A stretch of 64,000 nucleotides of DNA, taken from contig NC_091132.1 of the NCBI RefSeq assembly GCF_040183065.1, positions 91,051,106 through 91,115,105 of the forward strand, read 5' to 3'. Source of the DNA: Periplaneta americana. Its lineage: Eukaryota > Arthropoda > Insecta > Blattodea > Blattidae. The first letter of the stretch is position 1, and each line of letters starts with the position of its first letter. Below, piece after piece: positions 8,815 through 19,123 of the stretch. Made by a program: the position numbers and the translations under genes. Below the pieces are notes generated by a model that saw only the letters and a program-made list of their open reading frames with translations, had not been told where the DNA came from and searched no databases.

Positions 8815-9924
8815 TGAGACGGTTCCTCGTATAGAATGAGGAGATTTTCATTAGATTAGTATTTCGTGTTAATGTTCTCATATGGATAGTAAGAAGCATG
8901 GACGTGTAAGTTTCAGAATGTGAGACGGAAGTAACAGGTGGACAGGAAGGCTGAAGCCAAGCTAGGCTGACAGGAAACATGTGTCCAGGCGTGGAGTTGA
9001 CTGATGAGGGAATGTATGGACTTTGCCTGCGGGTGGTCAGTAAGATGACGCCAAGCCAGGTTCCAAAAGAGATGATCTGGTATATGTCAGAGAATCGTCA
9101 GGACGCCGGAAGTAAGGGGATGTTCTAGTTAACGAACAATTTTTGAAGAACGCGTCTTAAGTGACGTACGTGTAATCATGGCCAATCAGGATTCTTAATA
9201 GAGACACGTGATATATAGATAGGAGGGCGAAATTGTATGTTTGGTGGTTGAAAGTAGAGGATAGTTTTGACAGAGACACAGAAGGCAGATAGACAGTGTT
9301 CGGAGAGGTAACACTCCACATATTCTCGGCGTACCTAACTCTGAAGGATAACAATTTACGGACTTAGAATTTTTTAGTGGGTGTAGTAAGAAGTCGTGTG
9401 TTGCATTATTATTATAAGTCTGAATTCTTTTCTCTCATCACGTTATCAACTGTCCGTTATATTACTGGTGTTTTATAGTACAAAATATATATAATTACGT
9501 GAACTCAGAAATTAGTCTACCAACTTGCGGGAAGTGAGAGCGAGATATTATACACTTGGACGCGCATTTCTGCTAATCTGAAACGAATACTTAATAATAA
9601 TAAACGTTTTCATAGTTCTTACCAACAACTTCTGGTGTGCGCCTACATCATTTCAACCTACGAGCACGTCTCCCAAACCCCATGTCCCGACCGTTTTTGC
9701 AGCTGACCTGGGACCTCATCCTCTACCGGAGTAATCTCGAGGAGGCTGGCGCCCAAATTAATCAGTGTACGTAGTTAATTATTGACATCGACGTGCCATC
9801 CTCGAGATACTTTCCATATACGACGGAGCTGGCAGCCGAGGGCAAGGAAAGGCGTCGTGGGCAACAACAACGACCACCGCCAACCGCATCATATTCTGGC
9901 GCCCAACGACGATCTACCGCTTCA
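8815..9924 (+). repeat. 3' long terminal repeat (1110 bp)
   Basis: Same length and ends as the 5' LTR, with about 20 substitutions and no obvious indel. It is followed directly by TACCGTGTGAC, the continuation of the tRNA-bearing unit broken at 4327. Confidence 0.93.
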
Positions 9925-10053
9925 TACCGTGTGACTTAAATTGTGGTTTTCTGTTCACGGACAGTGACGTGTATTATGCAAATCAAGATTTCAGGTATAA
10001 CTCCCTGTAAAGTTGATTTGAATAATTTCGAGGGAAAAATTGTTCCGGAGCCG

Positions 10054-10124
10054 GGTATCGAACCCGGGACCTTTGGTTTAACGTACCAACGCTCTACCAT
10101 TGAGCTACTCGGGAACTCTAACCG
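10054..10124 (-). tRNA. tRNA-like cloverleaf, array unit 6
   Basis: Consensus cloverleaf identical to units 4 and 5: loop ACGTTAA, intact A and B boxes, T5 run downstream. Confidence 0.65.
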
Positions 10125-10328
10125 AAACCGACACAATTTTTCCCTCTATATCCACAGACCTCAAAGTGGGCTGACAACCGTCAAGCAACCAACTTCGAGT
10201 GCACACTAACTCCGTGTGACTTAAATTGTTGTTTTCTGTTCACGAACAGTGACGTGTATTATGCAAATCAAGATTTCAGGTATAACTTCCTGTAAAGTTG
10301 ATTTGAATAATTTCGAGGGAAAAATTGT

Positions 10329-10399
10329 TCCGGAGCTGGGTATCGAACCCGGGACCTTAGGTTTAACGTATCAACTCTCTACCATTGAGCTACTCGAGA
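10329..10399 (-). tRNA. Decayed tRNA-like cloverleaf, array unit 7
   Basis: Same 71-nt frame, but with stem-breaking changes in the acceptor (TCTCGAG), D stem (GAGA), anticodon stem (TTGAT/ACCTA) and T stem (CCCAG). Probably a dead copy. Confidence 0.5.
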
Positions 10400-10494
10400 A
10401 CTCTAACCGACACCGCCACAATTTTTCCCTCTATATCCACAGACCTCAAAGTGGGCTGACAACCGTCAAGCAACCAACTTCGATTGCGCACTAA

Positions 10495-10776
10495 CTCCGT
10501 GTGACTTAAATTGTGGTGTTCTGTTCACGAACAGTGACGTGTTTTATGGAAATCAAGATTTCCGGTATTGCTCCCTGTAAAGTTGATTTGAATAATTTCG
10601 AGGGAAAAGAGCGTTGGTACGTTAAACCAAAGGTCCCGGGTTCGGTACCCGGCTCCGGAACAATTTTTCCCTCGAAATTATTCAAATCAACTTTACAGGG
10701 AGTTATACCTGAAATCTTGATTTGCATAATACACGTCACTGTTCTTGAACAGAAAACCACAATTTAAGTCACACGG
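10495..10776. repeat. Fold-back palindrome of the array unit
   Basis: About 110 bp of unit (10495-10608) is followed by a 3' tRNA half (10609-10659) and then the reverse complement of the same 110 bp (10660-10776). This gives a long hairpin with the partial tRNA in its loop. The tRNA half lacks the acceptor 5' strand and D arm. Confidence 0.88.
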
Positions 10777-10873
10777 AGTTAGTGTGCACTCGAAGTTGTT
10801 TGCTTGACGGTTGTCAGCCCACTTTGAGGTCTGTGGATATAGAGGGAAAAATTGTGTCGGTGTCGGTTAGAGT

Positions 10874-10944
10874 TCCCGAGTAGCTCAATGGTAGAGCGTT
10901 GGTACGTTAAACCAAAGGTCCCGGGTTCGATACCCGGCTCCGTA
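10874..10944 (+). tRNA. tRNA-like cloverleaf, inverted unit
   Basis: Consensus cloverleaf in the opposite orientation to the rest of the array. One acceptor change (CTCCGTA) adds a mismatch. Both boxes and the T5 run are intact. Confidence 0.6.
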
Positions 10945-10980
10945 ACAATTTTTCCCTCGAAATTATTCATACTCCAAATG

Positions 10981-11211
10981 AGCTGCTTTATGAACCATGA
11001 AGGGAAAAGTGGCGCGATTAAGTAATACATTTCGACTTACGGACGTTGAGAGGTTAGAGAATTTTCATAAAGTACTCGCGCAGCAGGGCTTCGTTCAAAA
11101 TTCCATTATACCTTAGGTTTAGTGAATATGATACCAGTAAGCCTATTATTGAAGAAGAAGAAGAAGAAGAAGAAGAAGAAGAAGAAGAAGAAGAAGAAGA
11201 AAAAGAAGAAG

Positions 11212-11253
<42 letters not shown>

Positions 11254-12425
11254 GACGGGTCACTAGGCAGTTGTCTTATGTCGCCATTTTCCTCCTTTTG
11301 TAAATAATGTTATTGTGTTGTTTATATTTTCTTTTCTAAGTGCATCTATTATATTTTTATATTTATGTTGGGACTAACTCACAAATATTGTTTTCTCGAA
11401 TTTTTATATTCTTCGAATAACTTGCAACGTTACGCCAGTGAATTAGCCCAGTTCACAGGTTACTATATCCTTCAAAGGCAAGTTACCAGACGTCCCCGTT
11501 TTCAGTAGGTGACAGATAAAATTGTTAAAATTTGAGTTCTCTAATATATGATGAGCCAATCGTGTTTACATTTTTTTACGCTTTTAACACATGCAATGCA
11601 CTGCTCCTTCCTTGTCTCTGATTTTAATGTAAAGTTTTAAATTCGGAAACGGAATTGTATGTAGAGGCAGTAGCATGTTGGAAGGTACTCAGTGGTAACT
11701 ATTACGCGAACTAAACAGGACGAGTTTTGTATAGTGTAGTCTGTAGCCTTTGTGGATGTAATGTGAAAAATGTAAGTTCAGAAAGTTAAAAAATGCAAAT
11801 GTGTTGAAATAATTTTTATATTTTTTGTTGTTTTTGTTTTTTAAGCGTGAAATTAATGATCATACCGATTTCTCATCATTTTGCCCAACTTTTTTCAGCG
11901 TTATCAGTGACAGAAGAACTTTTGTTACAGAACATGTGGCAACATAAATACATAAAAGTGCTGTTGTCATCCATAGTGGTTGCTCTAAATTGTTCATAAT
12001 TCCAAAAGTTTTGACTCACACAATAATGACATAACAATTGCACTACAATAAAGTACTTTTGCGTTCCATACCACAACACCATCAGAGTTTGGAGCTATGT
12101 ACTGTACACGTGCCCTAGCAAAGAAGCTCTGCGAACCAAAGCTCGCGTGTTCCAGGACGAAAGTCCCGGTTATACCAGATTATATGTGCTATGAACATGG
12201 TCTGGACTTCTCAGCGTTCAAGATTATGTGTAAAACAATTCAATGCATGTTGATTTTCATTACAAACCTTCCTATGACATGTCAGGGATTTTCAATAAAG
12301 GCAAGAATATTAAAAAAAGATTTGTCCATCGTAAAAATATGTGTAATTTTATGTTAGAAGATATATATCCTTGTGTCAAGCTTGTAATAATTTAATTTAA
12401 TTTCGTAATGTATTATAATAATAGT
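10981..12425. other. AT-rich interval with a GAA/GAT microsatellite
   Basis: Apart from the microsatellite at 11152-11253 I see nothing. Open frames at 11876-12082 and 12097-12357 lack recognisable motifs. Confidence 0.45.
11152..11253. repeat. (GAA)n then (GAT)n microsatellite
   Basis: About 60 bases of GAA/AAG pass directly into about 40 bases of GAT/ATG. Confidence 0.95.
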
Positions 12426-12429
12426 CGTA

Positions 12430-12480
<51 letters not shown>

Positions 12481-12498
12481 CATCATCATCATTATTAT
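12430..12498. repeat. (TTA)n/(TCA)n microsatellite
   Basis: TTA repeats grade into CAT repeats next to the LINE 3' coding end. Confidence 0.95.
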
Positions 12499-12499
12499 C

Positions 12500-12944
12500 T
12501 TTCACCTTCTCTGCAGCTCATCTCTGGAACTCTCTACCACAACATATCAGAGACTGTCGGACATTGTCTAGTTTCAAAAATAAATTAAAATTGCACTTTT
12601 TGAATTAGATTCCTTGCAGTTATAAGCCCTTTTCTCTGCCATAGGTTTGTAAAAATATAGGCTATATAGGCCCTATTTCTTTTTCCTTCCTTTGTTCTCT
12701 TTATCAGCCGATGAATTTATTATCATAGCCTTTTTATCGTAAATTTTATTTAATTTTCGTGCTTCTTTTCGTTTTTATTATTTTTTATTACATTCCATTT
12801 TGATATATTCTTCCTTAAGTTTTTCCATATTAACCATTTGTACTAAATGTGTTGCTTTCACTATATTCCAATGTATTTTACTTTCTTTTTTTTTTTCTAT
12901 TTAGGGTATTATTTTCATGTTGTTTAGTGTCGATTTTATTATAC

Positions 12945-12999
<55 letters not shown>

Positions 13000-13119
13000 T
13001 TGTAATATGTTAGTATCCTGTTCTTTACTTTTGTTAAATTTTAACTGCTTGTATACTTTGTGACCTGGTAGAGTGTAAGAGAATGCCCTATGGCCTTAAC
13101 TCTGCCAGTATAAATAAAG

Positions 13120-13182
<63 letters not shown>
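12500..13182 (+). mobile_element. LINE 3' end with (TTA)n tail
   Basis: A short coding tail at about 12500-12608 reads SAAHLWNSLPQHIRDCRTL and SFKNKLKLHFLN, then stop. This is the WNSLP...FK.KLK motif found at the C-terminus of many CR1/Jockey-like LINE ORF2 proteins. The 3' UTR contains an internal (ATT)n tract (12945-13000). It ends with a TAAATAAAGA signal followed by (TTA)n from 13121. Only the last part of the element is present: a 5'-truncated copy with no RT domain. Confidence 0.7.
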
Positions 13183-13917
13183 GTCATCGTCCTGTGGAGC
13201 GACCAATGCTGCGCATTTTAGGTAAAAAATATGTAACCTTACTCAAAGGCGCAGTGTAAAACAGAGAGTAGCTACGAAATTCCGTCTCACTCGCTCTCGT
13301 TGTATCCCTGGCAACAATAAGCTTCAAGCAGCATTCAACTGGCTTATCTGATGTTCAAAGGTGTTTTGTGTTCACATTGCCACGACTGATTGCTTGTCAA
13401 TACTTGCTTATTAATTGCCTTGCCTCTGAATTTCGGGAAGTTAATATCCACGCGGAACAAGTATCGTAACTTGTAGCAAGATGTTTGTTAACTTGTTTTG
13501 CCTCTAGTCGTTCCGAGTAAACCGGCTCTAAAAGAAGCATCGTGTGTAGAAGGAGTTCGTAGCAGCGAAGAACATGAGACATAACGAGAATGAACGTAGG
13601 CGGTACAGTACATAATACAATCCAGAATGGTCCAGGCTGTACTTACGCAGTGAACATGATGGCGAAGAACATTATATAACTTGCAAAAAACTTTGCCCCT
13701 AGAAAACTTAATTAACAGGCATTATGACGTACTTTATATCATATATGACAGAAAATATGTGCTACACATGTAATAGACTAGAATTTAAAAATTCGTGACC
13801 GTTAAAAACTTGGAATTAGACAAGCATTTCAATGGATTTTAGTACCTTAAAATTTCGGACTAATACTATTTTCATCTCTTAAAGCTAAGTATGGGACTTA
13901 ATTCCCTTTTCTCCATC
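13183..13917. other. No feature recognised
   Basis: No motif, repeat or coding similarity noticed. The 61-aa minus frame at 13397-13582 looks like chance. Confidence 0.4.
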
Positions 13918-14190
<273 letters not shown>

Positions 14191-14299
14191 GCAACTGAAG
14201 TTTCTGAGGATGACTTGCGGGTTTTATATATATATGAAGTGTCTCATACTATTTCACCAAGTAATGATAGTTTTACTGTAGGTGGTGTAATCAAAGACT

Positions 14300-14560
14300 A
14301 TAATAATTGCAGCTGAGGCAAAAAGAGTGTCTCCAAACGATACAGAAGAATACAAACACGCAAATCTATCACGGAATACAGTGATTTCAAGGACAGAACG
14401 TCTTGCGAAGAGCACAAACATCCACCTTAAAGAAATTTGTAAAGATTTTAGATTTAATAGCTATATTTCGCAGATAGCAGACGAAAGTACGGATCACAGT
14501 GATCAAAATCGCAATAAAAGGGACAAAAATATTATATATTTTTATATTCCTAATGAATTC
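14300..14560 (+). pseudogene. hAT transposase fragment (GTF2IRD2-like)
   Basis: The frame at about 14300-14530 reads NLSRNTVISRTERLAKSTN and then SYISQIADESTD. This matches the LSR.TV..R...LA...........DESTD pattern at the start of the hAT catalytic domain in GTF2IRD2/Charlie8-like proteins. DESTD contains the first catalytic Asp. Similarity fades after about 14530. The full transposase is over 500 aa, so this is a remnant cut off before the Tc1-like element at 14805. The longer 181-aa frame to 14872 joins unrelated sequence and should not be taken as one protein. Confidence 0.6.
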
Positions 14561-14804
14561 CACCGTAATGGTTCTTATGAAATCCTTATGTACAACGGTA
14601 GTGATGTCAAAGCAAGCGCATTTTCTGACCTTGAAGTTGTGCGCGGGCGTCAAGCGCTAGGTATGAAAGGAGGAGGAGTTATGTATATGAATAAGCAACC
14701 TGTTGGATTAAGAAAACAGTCGTCTAGGCCTACAAACTTCAAACGGAACGTGAAATTTTATGTCGTTATTTTATATGACTTCTTTCCGTTCGATATTATA
14801 TATA

Positions 14805-16282
14805 CAGGATATTTCAGAAATACGGGGCATAATTTCAGGTATGTATTTCCCAAATGTAGACAATCAAAATAGTTCATTACAACATGTGTCCGGAAATGCT
14901 TTATTTCCGAATTATGGCCTTCACAACATTGAAATTCAATTGGACGTTTTCTTTCCGCAGGTCGTTGCGTCAAAGGACACATTAAGAGGGCACTCTGACA
15001 GTTCATTCCGAGGCTAAGGTTACATTCAGTGTTGTGTAGGCGTTAGACTGTGCGACATGTATTCAAATCAAGAGCTGGCAGAGATACACTTCATGTACGG
15101 TAAGGCGGACGGCAATGCTGCGCTATCTCGTCGTTTGTACCAGGAGAGGTACCCACAGCGACAATGTCCAGATCGGAAGACATTTGTACGTCTCTATTAC
15201 CGTCTGTGCGAGTATGGAAAATTTAACTCTCCTGGTTTGGGAAGGGACGACCAAGATCTACAATTCCAGAAGTACAGGAGGAGATTCTGGAGGCTGTGTA
15301 CATGACTCCTTCTGTCAGCACACGAAGGGTAGCGTTACAAGTCAATGTTCCTCATACGACTGTCTGGAGACTGTTGAAAGAATATCAATTGTATTCTTAT
15401 CATTTGCAACGTGTACAGACCCTGTCACCAGCAGATTACCCTGCACGAGTTAGGTTTTGTCAGTGGTTCTTACAGCAATGTGGTGTAAATCCGAACTTTC
15501 CTGCCTTAATATTATTTACAGATGAAGCACAGTTCACACTAGATGACATAACAAATTTCCACAATCAGCATGTATGGGCGTATGAAAACCCACGTGCAAC
15601 TGTTCCATCTCATAACCAGGTGCGGTTCTCCCTCAACATGTGGGCCGGTATCATTGGTGATCGATTAGTTGGACCCCATGTACTTGTAAACAGACTTACG
15701 GGGCAGGCGTACACAAACTTCCTGGAAAACACCATACCTCATGTTTTAGAAGACACTCCACTGATCAATCGTCAATCTTGCATGATGGCGCTCCTGCACA
15801 CTTCAGTCGTACGGCTCGCCGGTACTTGGATCGAAGGTTTCCTGATCGATCGATGGATAGGTAGAGGTGGCCCATTTGCTTGGCCTCCACGCTCACTTGA
15901 TATGAACCCTCTCGATTTCTATTTGTGGGGTCATTTAAAATCATTGGTTTATTCGTCTCAGGTGCCTGGTTTGGAATCCCTTCGGAATGGAATTGTGGCA
16001 TGTTCTGAGGACATACGCGATACTCCTGGAGTTTGGGATCGTGTTCGCAGGTCAATGAGACATCGATGTGAGGTCTGTATTCAAGCAGGAGGTGGACATT
16101 TTGAAGATCTTCTGTAATGACAACGACCTGCGGAAAGAAAAACGTTCCGGTGAATGTCAATGTTGTGAAGGCCATAACTCGGAAATGAAGCATTTCCGGA
16201 CACATGTTGTAGTGAACTATTTTGATTGTCTACATGTGGGAAATACATACCTGAAATTATGCCCCATATTTTTTAACACACA
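14805..16282 (+). mobile_element. Long-TIR Tc1/mariner-superfamily element, copy 1
   Basis: The left end CAGGATATTTCAGAAATACG follows TA (14803-14804). The terminal inverted repeat extends about 170 bp: the sequence from GGGGCATAATTTCAGG to CTTTCCGCAGGTC at 14824-14971 recurs inverted at about 16120-16265. The right tip is degraded and abuts copy 2 at 16283. The interior encodes the transposase at 15057-16117. Confidence 0.88.
15057..16117 (+). pseudogene. DDE transposase with HTH_DUF4817-like N-terminus, frameshifted
   Basis: The N-terminus (MYSNQELAEIHFMYGKADGN...) resembles the DUF4817 helix-turn-helix found in insect Tc1/mariner-like transposases. After a 1-base loss in a G run near 15243 (copy 2 has the extra G), the frame moves to one holding FTDEAQF, with the first catalytic Asp, and MNPLDFYLWGH, with the third. 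Between them, about 15775-15860, the expected LHDGAPAHF block with the second Asp is present but in another frame, bracketed by two small compensating indels. The 273-aa frame from 15296 therefore looks intact but lacks one catalytic residue. The protein would cut and paste its own element; as written it is inactive. Confidence 0.85.
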
Positions 16283-17130
16283 CAGGGTGTTTCAAAAATA
16301 CGGGGCATAATTTCAGGTATGTATTTCCCACATGTAGACAATCAAAATAGTTCATTACGACATGTATCCGGAAATGCTTCATTTCCGAGTTATGGCCTTC
16401 ACAACATTGAAATTCACAGGAACGTTTTTTCTTTCCGCAGGTCGTTGCCGTCAAAGGAGACATTAAGAGGGCACTCTGACAGTTCATTCCGAGGCGAAGG
16501 TTACATTCAGTGTTGTGTAGGCGTTAGACTGTGCGACATGTATTCAAATCAAGAACTGGCAGAGATACACTTCATGTACGGAAAGGCGGACGGCAATGCT
16601 GCGCTGTCTCGTCGTTTGTACCAGGAGAGGTACCCATAGCGACAATGTCCAGATCGGAAGATATTTGTACGTCTCCATTACTGTCCGTGCGAGTATGGAA
16701 AATTTAACTCTCCTGGTTTGGGAAGGGGACGACCAAGATCTACAATTCCAGAAGTACGGAAGTACACCTGATCTGAACCCTCTCGATTTCTACTTGTGGG
16801 GCCATTTAAAATCATTGGTTTATTCGTCTCCGGTGCCTGATTTGGAATCCCTTCGGAGTCGAATTGTGGCATGTTCTGAGGACATACGCAATACTCCTGG
16901 AGTTTGGGATCGTGTTCGCAGGTCAATGAGACATCGATGTGAGGTCTGTATTCAAGCAGGAGGTGGACATTTTGAACATCATCTGTAATGACAAAGACCT
17001 GCGGAAAGAAAAACGTTCCGGTGAATTTCAATGTTGTGAAGGCCATAACTCGGAAATGAAGCATTTCCGGACACATGTTGTAATGAACTATTTTGATTGT
17101 CTACATGTGGGAAATACATACCTGAAATAT
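16283..17130 (+). mobile_element. Long-TIR Tc1/mariner-superfamily element, copy 2 (deleted)
   Basis: It starts CAGGGTGTTTCAAAAATACG immediately after copy 1 and in the same orientation. It retains the long left TIR, the DUF4817-like region and the transposase C-terminus. A deletion of roughly 600 bp, with its junction near 16755-16770, removes the first two catalytic blocks. The right TIR stops at about 17130 (CCTGAAATATATAG), missing its outer 30 or so bases. Confidence 0.87.
16538..16988 (+). pseudogene. Internally deleted DUF4817-type transposase
   Basis: Homologous to the gene of copy 1. It has the same start but a TAG stop near 16636 where copy 1 has CAG. The reading GLGRGRPRSTIPE is kept thanks to an extra G. 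The sequence then jumps across the deletion to NPLDFYLWGHLKSLVYSS and the shared C-terminus. It cannot be functional. It shows that the two copies diverged independently, which helps tell real frameshifts from ancestral ones. Confidence 0.83.
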
Positions 17131-17394
17131 ATAGTCTTAATTTCTTAATCTTGCAGTTGTTTTAAGCGTTAATAACATAATAAAGAGTTAAGAAGGAATA
17201 TTCACATAAATTCCTTGGGAGTACAATTATGCTGTACTAAGTGAATGAAACACATCATTCATGAAGAAAGTGATATCCCAAAGAAAGAAATTGAGATATG
17301 TGAATGAAATATCAGACGTAGTATCAACATTACGACCACAATAGTCATTATTCATTTATAATAAGCCTAATAGTTAAATTTCCTGTCATAATTG

Positions 17395-17850
17395 ACGATA
17401 GATTGTGTACATGTTCCAATCGTATCTTCTGGCAGTAATATGGCCAAATGATTCTGCAATAGAAGATTCTAGTTTTCATTCAATATTCAAACAATTTCAT
17501 ATGTAAAGTTCCGCATAGAGAAATTATAAATAGATGGCCAGGGTCAGTACACGATAGCACAATATTTCAAATATGTAAGAGGAGAATGTCTTTTGAAATG
17601 GGAAGGGTGCAAAGAGGTTTACTTTTAGGAGACAGTGGATACCTCTTGAAATCCAATTTAATGACACCTCTTCTGAATCCTGTCACACAAGTATGGAAAA
17701 ATTGTTACAGGGTACATAAATCCGCATGAAATACAGTGGAAAGCAGTATGCAATTTATGGAAGAGATGATTTTCCGTCCTAAACTTAGGCCTAAAAACAA
17801 CTGCTGAGAATGCTATGTACATATAATTGTGGCATCAATTCTGAAGCTTT
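17395..17850 (+). pseudogene. PIF/Harbinger (HARBI1-like) transposase remnant
   Basis: Successive frames show the Harbinger DDE core. DCVHVPI carries a catalytic Asp (near 17400), followed by a SFNIQTI block and then NRWPGSVHDSTIFQ with the second Asp. LLLGDSGYLLKSNLMTP and LNPVTQVW come next, and a degraded NTVE...F.........LRPK segment ends the match near 17850. In-frame stops and shifts are numerous, so it is dead. HARBI1-like nucleases are about 350-400 aa; this covers roughly the C-terminal half. I see no terminal inverted repeats. No ORF of useful length remains, so it is easily missed by ORF calling. Confidence 0.82.
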
Positions 17851-18182
17851 CCACCTTATTGTCAGCAAACTGCTTCTTATATTTGCTTTTCAAGTTACCA
17901 TTTAACTGCTCTACATTCCTCATATTTACATTTGAAAACTATTTAAATATTTTTCATAATCATGCACCCAAATCTCTTCTCTTTTTAACCTTTTTTTTTG
18001 TTTTTAATTACGGTATGAATTTATACTGTACTATTTAGGAATAATATTAAGAACTAAGAACTTTTAGATGTTCTTAAAATTACTGCCTCTTATCCGTTTC
18101 AAATTGTCGTCGTGGCACAAGAGCGGCGCTTAAGAATATAGTAAAGAACAGACACAATAAAGTAACATTAGTTTTGACTAGA
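17851..18182. other. AT-rich interval
   Basis: Tail of the Harbinger remnant followed by unrecognised AT-rich sequence. Confidence 0.35.
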
Positions 18183-18475
18183 AACCGGACGCACCTATAG
18201 CCGATCGGCTAGAGCATCGTTTTTTCACGCTGATAACTCGGGTTGGAATTCCATAGGTTCCAAGTGGTTACATAAAGACGATGTTTGGTAGTAGATTTCG
18301 CGACATGCTCCCATTTCCTTTATCGGCATTGCATAATTGCTCCATTAATCTTCATAAAGTGCTAAGTTGTTCACCTCCTATGGTGCTTCCAGATCATTGC
18401 TAAAACGGTGACAAAAAGAACTATAGCTATGGCTGGTCACTCCTAGATGGGGCGCTTGGATGGTGATGGAGAGTC
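18183..18475 (+). mobile_element. Possible tRNA-related SINE, degraded
   Basis: The head ACGCACCTATAGCCGATCGG resembles a Pol III A-box region. The downstream ACTCGGGTTGGAATTCC resembles a decayed B box with T arm. The body words ATGCTCCCATTTCC and GCATTGCATAATTGCTCC have a diverged counterpart near 24960-25020. No target duplication is visible. Confidence 0.4.
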
Positions 18476-18622
18476 CAGTCAGTACTATATACGATATTGA
18501 AAAGAGAGAGAGAGAGATATTCCTAGAAACGCTATCACTTAGGCCAGAGTGGACAATGTGTTATGCATTTTCTTCTTAAAAATTATTGGTACTTTTTTAT
18601 ACTCATGCCATTTCGAACTATA

Positions 18623-18880
18623 AACATGCATTGTTTTTGTCGACCTGGTTGGCGAGCTGATATAGCGCTGGGCTTCTATGCCCAAGGTTGCGGGTTCGAT
18701 CCCGGGCCATGTCGATGGCATTTAAGTGTGCTTAAATGCGACAGGCTCATGTCGGTAGATTTACTGGCATGTAAAAAAACTCCTGCGGGACAAAATTCCG
18801 GCACATCCGGCGACGCTGATACAACCTCTGCAGTTGCGAGCGAACGTCGTTAAATAAACCATAACATAACATGTATTGTT
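18623..18880 (+). mobile_element. tRNA-derived SINE with 13-bp target duplication
   Basis: The body 18636-18867 is flanked by AACATGCATTGTT (18623-18635) and AACATGTATTGTT (18868-18880), one mismatch. The head GTTGGCGAGCTGATATAGCG plus B box GGTTCGATCCC is tRNA-like. The 3' end is A-rich (ATAAACCATAACATAAC). I associate this family with cockroaches. Confidence 0.9.
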
Positions 18881-19068
18881 ATATAGCGTTATAAACATTA
18901 AAGTACAGTAGGTGTATAATATTTTATGTTCTTTGAACAGTACGTTTTTTCAGATACTTTATAATTTAGCTCTCTTCTGATTAAATCAATAGTATTGAAA
19001 GGCAGTTATAAAATTATATAAACAGAATAAGTTATTTTTATATTATAAGAGAGATGGCACGGTATTGG

Positions 19069-19123
19069 ATGGGTGGATGGATGGATGGATGGATGGATGG
19101 ATGGATGGATGGATGGATGGATG
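19069..19123. repeat. (ATGG)n microsatellite
   Basis: About 13 copies of GGAT/ATGG. Confidence 0.96.

Larger units (their letters stand above)
4328..9924 (+). mobile_element. Non-autonomous LTR retrotransposon with coiled-coil ORF
   Basis: The 5597-bp element has two 1110-bp direct repeats (4328-5437 and 8815-9924), each starting TG and ending CA. They differ at about 20 positions by eye (roughly 98% identity), so the insertion is moderately young. The flanks CACC (left) and TACC (right) fit a 4-bp target duplication with one change. The internal 3377 bp holds a PBS-like site, GC-rich tandem repeats, one long ORF (6062-7789) and an AT-rich 3' part. I find no protease, RT, RNase H or integrase motif, so mobilisation would need proteins from another element. 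It is inserted in the tRNA-bearing array, whose units continue on both sides. Confidence 0.9.
9925..10980. repeat. tRNA-bearing array, right block with fold-back
   Basis: Two further units in the original orientation (to about 10495) are followed by a half unit. This joins its own reverse complement near 10609 and continues as an inverted unit to 10968. The edge carries ATACTCCAAATG, matching 2957-2968. Spacer sequences match the left block closely. Confidence 0.93.

Noticed and set aside
4328..9924. Endogenous virus with env
   Set aside because: No env-like, RT or integrase motif is visible; the only long ORF is the coiled-coil protein.
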